NCBI GenBank assembly: GCA_034620365.1 | Contig: JAQGEQ010000146.1 | Coordinates: forward strand, 124,001-188,000 | DNA from: Pegea sp. RAD2-039 | Taxonomy: Eukaryota > Chordata > Thaliacea > Salpida > Salpidae | DNA: 64,000 nucleotides | Direction of reading: 5' to 3' | Shown: positions 58,890 to 64,000 of the stretch, piece after piece | Numbering within the stretch: position 1 is the stretch's first letter | How the letters are laid out: the number at the start of each line of letters is the position of its first letter | Translations under genes and position numbers: made by a program | Notes under the pieces: model-generated | Seen by the model: only the letters and a program-made list of their open reading frames with translations | Told to the model about the DNA's origin: nothing | Databases searched by the model: none

Positions 58890-58901
58890 TATATATATAT
58901 A
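58890..58901 (-). promoter_or_regulatory. TATA box upstream of the nucleocapsid-like gene
   Basis: (TA)6 about 70 nt before the ATG at 58822, with room for a transcription start about 25-30 nt downstream (near 58865). The surrounding DNA is AT-rich, so chance is possible, but spacing is good. Confidence 0.4.
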
Positions 58902-59230
58902 GATTAACTAATAAAATAATTCTATAAATTAAAAAAAATAATATATTGATAAATTGTTACAAATATTTCGATTTCGTAAACTTCAACATTGTTTTGGTAA
59001 AAAAAAACAATTCACAAAAATATTTATGGATATTGCAGCAAAAAATTCAAACCAATAAACAACTAAAAATGTTCAAGATATTCAAACAAATAAATAATCA
59101 ATTCTCTATATTAATATAAAATTGCAAAAAAATTTTGTTTTATAAAAATATTAAATCGAAATATTAAAAAAAAAATGAAATTTTAACAAAGTTCTTCTTA
59201 TAACTCTTATTTTAATATTAATTATATAAT
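58902..59230. other. AT-rich spacer between the viral element and the inverted repeat
   Basis: A/T-dominated, no gene and no repeat structure seen. Confidence 0.5.
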
Positions 59231-61012
59231 TATAAATCCATACAAAAATATAAAAATAAACAGTTACAGATTGAAGTAGAGTAGATATGTGGCAGACATA
59301 TAAGTCTCAATGTAAAAGTCGTCTGCACAAAGTCTCGAGGGCTGAAATCAAAATTTGCTGTTGTCATATTAGATTAGTCTAACCTGGCAATTTTGCAAGG
59401 TTTACAGATAAAAAATTTGAAATTTATTTTCTAAATTAGTATTTTTACAACTTTAAATAAGTAAAGTAATTTTATGTTAAGTCATTTTAAAGGCAAAGTT
59501 GAATAATTATTTTAAAATATTTATGTAGTTTCAAATAATTTAACCATTTAAAACCTAAACATTTATACATTTTTATTTTGCAGTAGCATATATTTGATAT
59601 TAATATGCATGTTTCAAACTGCGTTAACTTTTTTAATATTTTAGTTTCGTAAAGCTTGCACAAAATCATTGTTATTGTTATTTTGCTGACTATAGAATCT
59701 TTTAAGTAAAGGTAAGTAACTAAACAACTTGAAACTTTATCATCAAATGTTTTACTTCAATTGGAATAGAAACCACATTAGATATTAAAATTCAAAGTTT
59801 TTGTACGATGCCGAATAACTTACATCTTCTTATTTTCTCCATGTTCCATTCGATAATTAATCTACATTTTAGTATTTCAGAGAACTAATAACTGAAACTA
59901 TAATATTTGTATTTCTTTATTTAGTATAAGCAGCCTTACAACTACATTAATAATAAACATAAAAAAACAATTATTGAAATGAAAATGCTCAATTTAAGTA
60001 TTCACAAATCTAACGTTTTAAACTTTTAGAAACAAGCTTCTCAAAATAAGTACACTCAAGTTTGTTATATGATTCTTTTTGTCATGTATTCAAAACTCAA
60101 AAATTCACAACTTAAACTGCTAAAAAATAAACTAAAATTTGTAAAATATAAACAATTATGAACTAATCAAATATAAGTATTTATTAGTATTAGTTTTCAT
60201 TCTAATGCATTCAAATTAATCTCATATCGATTATTTATAAATGAGAAAGTTTCAACTAATGGGTTTAAAACGTTTTTATTAATAAAAAAAATCTACTAAA
60301 ATAGCACATATTTTATTTATTTATTTAATTAGAATACATGGGAAAGTGGGTAACTGATTAGAGCACAAAGTAATGGAGATGTTTGAGATCGCGCCTTAAG
60401 CTTCTGATTTAAGAGGCCAAAATACGTTTTCTTGCTAGATGAAGATAAGACTGCAATTTATCTTTCTAAGTAGAAGTTTGAAATAGATTTCTTGTAAACT
60501 ATACAAAGATCTTTGTACAGAGATTTGATGGAAGGGTCTGTTATAGTTTCTTTGTGTAAGAGGTTTGTTAAATGTTGTAAGTTCCTTAAATATTGGGGCA
60601 AATGTGTTTTTTTTTTATAAAAAGGAATGCATTTTTGATTGACTCTTTAACAATGTTAGTAAACCTTGAGTAAATAGTATTGATGTCTTCGGAAGAGTTG
60701 AAAACCGAAATCCAGTCAACATCTGATAGAAACTTATCAATAACATTATAATTTCCACAGGAAAATTCCTTTTGATTTAAGTTTTAACATTCATAAAACA
60801 AATTTGATGGAGCTTGAATTCAATCATATTGTGCTTGCATGGCAGAGCAAAAGGTTCGTTTTGTTCAACGTAGATAATATTTTCAGGTTTTGAAGTTATA
60901 ACTAAGATCCTAAGAATTACCACTAACTTGAATCAGAAAAGTAACCATCTGAGATAGATTATTGGCATCGAGAAAGCTTACAAAGGCAGGACTTAGAATG
61001 GCTGAATTTAAA
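59231..61012 (+). repeat. Left arm of a large inverted repeat
   Basis: Reverse-complement match to 62218-64000 over about 1.78 kb. Matching blocks include 'gtagatatgtggcagacata', 'caatgtaaaagtcgtctgca' and 'ggcagagcaaaaggttcgtt'. By eye the arms differ at several percent of positions. The inner 0.65 kb is LINE ORF2 sequence; the outer 1.1 kb is non-coding. Confidence 0.9.
60385..61012 (-). pseudogene. LINE ORF2 fragment in the left inverted-repeat arm
   Basis: The reverse complement of this stretch carries the same decayed post-endonuclease sequence as 62218-62845 (TLDLIITSNPEN-like, then KKTYFGLLNQKLK-like), with more stops. It is part of the inverted duplication and not an independent gene. 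Confidence 0.6.
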
Positions 61013-61139
61013 TAATAAGAAAATCTGAAATACTAACTTCTGTTCAGCGATTTCTGTAAAGTCGAAAATATATTCAGTAAAAATGAAACTTATTAAAAAG
61101 AAAGCTTATATCAACAAAATAGACTATATAAATCTAACT

Positions 61140-62845
61140 ACAGTTTGAAATCTTACACTTACTTTGGACCGTGAAGATGTCTCTGAGACTGATAAAGATC
61201 ATGAAACTAAGTTTTTTTTAACAAATATGTTCTCATAACCTTGATTTTATGGACGTTCCAAAGATATCAATGACCAAACTTGAAGCGAAAAGCTCGGAAC
61301 ATCAAATACTGTTGAAAGTGTTCTTTCAGGAAAGTTGTAACAAACGCAAGTTTCTTGCCAAACTGTATAAGCTAAGGCTTGAAAAAAATTTCGAGTGCAT
61401 TAGAGAAGCACATGATATGTGTGAAGATGATCGCTTAGAAAATAAGCGTTGTCTAGAAGAGGAGTATAACCGAAATCAGAAGAAACAACCAACTGATTTC
61501 AAATACAATGTTTGAGGTTTACCAGGGGCTTTGAGAATTTTCAAGATTTTTTCAAAAAACCAGAGTGGCAAATAACCAAGGGTCCTACATTTTCTTTTTT
61601 CAAATTCTCTCGGCACACAAATGTGAATACCATCCTTCCATCTCAAGATATCAATTCACAGAAGCCTATCATCAAATCTAACAAGCGTCAAAAAGACAAT
61701 TTTTCGATGACATTAGGTATGTTCTTCAACGCAAGGTCGATTATTAACAAAATTTTCCAATTGAAAGCTCTTTTGCATTCCCAAGATTTCACATTGTTTT
61801 ATTACTGAAAGTTTGTTGAAACTGTTTTATCCTGATTCTTTTCTGGTTGACGGTAATCTTTTTTGTGTTTTGCGTTGTGGCAAAATGTATGACAAGGGCG
61901 GCGATGTTTGCGTATTTTACAAAACATCGCTTGTACCTATTTTTTCTAGAATTCAGATCGATGCCATTAATTTTCCAGGGTTTGAGATTATCGCTTTCGA
62001 TTTTCATTACTCAAAGTCCAAATTTTCTCGTTTTATATGTACCTACATATCACCCTTTAAAACTAATGATGAGGTTACTGTTAAGGCCTTATTGAAGCTT
62101 CTGAAGAGTATTGCGTGTCCCTTATTTTAGGGGATTTTAATTTTGCTAAAATTGATTGGAATAACCCAAATTTAGTATTTTAGTATTTAGGAAATCGTTT
62201 AACTTGGATAGCGACAATACTAATTAGGCCATTCGAAGTCATCCTTTGTAAGCTTCCTCGATGCCATTAACCTATCTCAGATGGCTACTTTTCTGAGCCA
62301 AGTTAGTGGTAATACTTTGGATCTTATTATCACATCAAACCCTGAGAACATTACGTTGAACAAAACGAACCTTTTGCTCTGCCATGCGATCACAATATGA
62401 TTGAAATCCTGCTCCATCAAACCTTTTTATGAACGTTGAAACTTCAAGCAAAAGGAATTTTAACTGTGGAAATTAAAATGGCATTAACAAGTTTCTATCA
62501 GGTGCTGACTGGATTTCTATGTTCAACTATGCCGAATACATCAAAACTATTTACTCAAGGCTTACTAACATTGTTAAAGAGTCAATCACCTTTTTATAGA
62601 GCCAACAAAAAACCACATTTGCCCCAATATTTAAGGAACTTACAACATTTAACAAACCTCTTACACAAAGAAACTATAACAGACCCTTCCATCAAATCTC
62701 TGTACAAAGATCTTTGTATAGTTTACAAGAAATCTATTTCAAACTTCTACTTAGAAAGAGAAATTGCAGTCTTATCTTCATCTAGCAAGAAAACGTATTT
62801 TGGCCTCTTAAATCAGAAGCTTAAGGCGCGATCTCAAACATCTCC
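61140..62845 (+). pseudogene. Broken non-LTR retrotransposon (CR1/L2-like): ORF1 end plus ORF2 endonuclease
   Basis: 61140-61520: ORF1-like C-terminal part (CNKRKFLAKLYKLRL, ECIREAHDMCEDDRLENK, EEEYNRNQKK). 61706-62172: apurinic-type endonuclease domain in pieces: FFNARSIINKIFQLKALL, then GKMYDKGGDVCVFYKTSL, FICTYISPF and, after a stop, GDFNFAKIDW. 62280-62845: post-endonuclease region (SQVSGNTLDLIITSNPEN; PQYLRNLQHLTNLL; SSSSKKTYFGLLNQKLK). The reverse-transcriptase domain that should follow is absent; sequence after about 62890 is AT-rich non-coding DNA. Multiple stops and frameshifts make it dead. Order ORF1 then endonuclease matches CR1/L2-type LINEs. Confidence 0.75.
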
Positions 62846-64000
62846 ATTACTTTGTGCTCTAATCAGTTACCCACTTTCCCATGTATTTTAATTAAATAAA
62901 TAAATAAAATATGTACTTTTTTAGCACAAATGTTTTTTTTTTGTTAATCAGATAGTTTTAAACTTGTAAGTTGAAACTTTCTCATTTATAAATAATCGAT
63001 ATGAGATAAATTTGAATACTATAGAATGAAAACTAATATTAATAAATACTTATATTTGATTAGCTCATAATTGTTTATATTTTACAAATTTTAGTTTATT
63101 TTTTAGCAGTTTAAGTTGTGAATTTTTGAGTTTTGAAACCTGACAAAAAGAATCATATAACAAACTTGAGTGTACTTATTTTGAGAAGCTTGCTTCTAAA
63201 AGTTTAAAACGTTAGATTTGTGAATACTTAAATTGAGCATTTTCGTTTCAATAATTGTTTTTTTATGTTTATTATTAATGTAGTTGTAAGGTTGCTTATA
63301 CTAAATAAAGAAATACAAATATTATAGTTTCAGTTATTAGTTCTCTGAAATACTAAAATGTAGATTAATTATCGAATGGAACATGGAGAAAACAAGAAGA
63401 TGTAAGTTATTCGGCATCGTACAAAAACTTTGAATTTTAATATCTAATGTGGTTTCTATTCCAATTGAAGTAAAACATTTGATGATAAAATTTCAAGTTG
63501 TTTAGTTACTTACCTTTACTTAAAAGATTCTATAGTCAGCAAAATAACAACAGAAATGCTTTTGCGCAAGCTTTACAAAACTAAAATATTTAAAAAGTTA
63601 ACGCAGTTAGAAACATGCATATTAATATCAAATATATGCTACTGGAAAATAAAAATGTATAAATGTTTAGGTTTTAAATGGTTAAATTATTTGAAACTAC
63701 ATAAATATTTTAAAATAATTATTTAACTTTGCCTTTAAAATGACTTAACATAAAATTACTTTACTTATTTAAAGTTGTAAAAATACTAATTTAGAAAATA
63801 AATTTCAAATTTTTTATCTGTAAGCCTTGCCAATTTGCCATTTTTAGACTGATCTAATATGACAACAGCAAATTTTGATTTTAGCACTTGAGACTTTGTG
63901 CAGACGACTTTTACATTGAGACTGATATGTCTGCCACATATCTACTCTACTTCAATCTGTATTTGTTTATTTTTATTTTTGTGTGGATTTGTAATTTATA
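62218..64000 (-). repeat. Right arm of the large inverted repeat, continuing past the window end
   Basis: Inverted copy of 59231-61012. The match still holds at the last bases of the window ('gtggatttgtaatttata' against 'tataattataaatccatac' at the left arm's outer end), so the true boundary is at or beyond 64000. The spacer between arms is about 1.2 kb. Confidence 0.9.

Noticed and set aside
60340-60410. A-box/B-box-like sequence ('gtgggtaactgattagagcac', 'gagatcgcgcc') suggesting a tRNA-derived SINE
   Set aside because: In reverse complement the same bases encode the expected LINE pre-RT segment (KLKARSQTSPL), and the B box is imperfect; resemblance probably fortuitous.

Overview
The window looks like nuclear DNA of an animal with an AT-rich, compact genome. 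Genes have many GT-AG introns, often only about 48-56 nt long. Products such as liprin-alpha, calsyntenin, a C1q/collagen protein and a DOCK-D exchange factor are animal-specific. I assembled the exons by hand from both strands, and reading phase closes across every modelled gene. Three things would fit a tunicate-like lineage but do not prove one: the abundant palindrome TGACGTCA, candidate spliced-leader acceptor sites, and an operon-like gene run.

Left part (1-24.8 kb, mostly minus strand). A DOCK9/10/11-type gene (1-9279, running off the left edge) has a plus-strand collagen/C1q gene (1606-3261) nested in one intron. AT-rich DNA follows, then a complete Rap2-type small GTPase (12285-13049) and a complete calsyntenin gene (16859-22201).

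Centre (24.8-52.8 kb, plus strand). A complete 28-exon liprin-alpha gene (24855-34970) is followed by a single-exon VPS13B/COH1 gene of 3354 codons (38066-48130). Then come two tandem TMEM14-family genes, an ARMC7 gene and an unrecognised membrane-protein gene with an 11-residue repeat. The last five are packed 107-233 bp apart with a 3' splice acceptor before each ATG, which suggests a trans-spliced operon. Liprin, calsyntenin, Rap2 and DOCK act in cell adhesion, synapse-like junctions and small-GTPase signalling. VPS13B and TMEM14 act at organelle membranes.

Right part (52.8-64 kb) is an AT-rich graveyard of mobile DNA. It holds LINE fragments, a decayed C2H2 zinc-finger gene, a SINE-like element, and a 1.8-kb-arm inverted repeat around a broken LINE. 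It also holds an intact 313-codon reading frame that resembles the nucleocapsid protein of phenuivirids (phlebovirus/tenuivirus group), an endogenous viral element with a TATA box and a poly(A) signal.

Three genome-wide patterns stand out. First, many introns consist almost edge to edge of one minisatellite (units 9, 15, 17-18, 19, 20, 25 and 47 bp). Second, TGACGTCA palindromes and CpG-rich DNA occur in sharply bounded patches that cut through genes, even through the middle of the single VPS13B exon. Third, repeat and palindrome sequence has leaked into coding regions.
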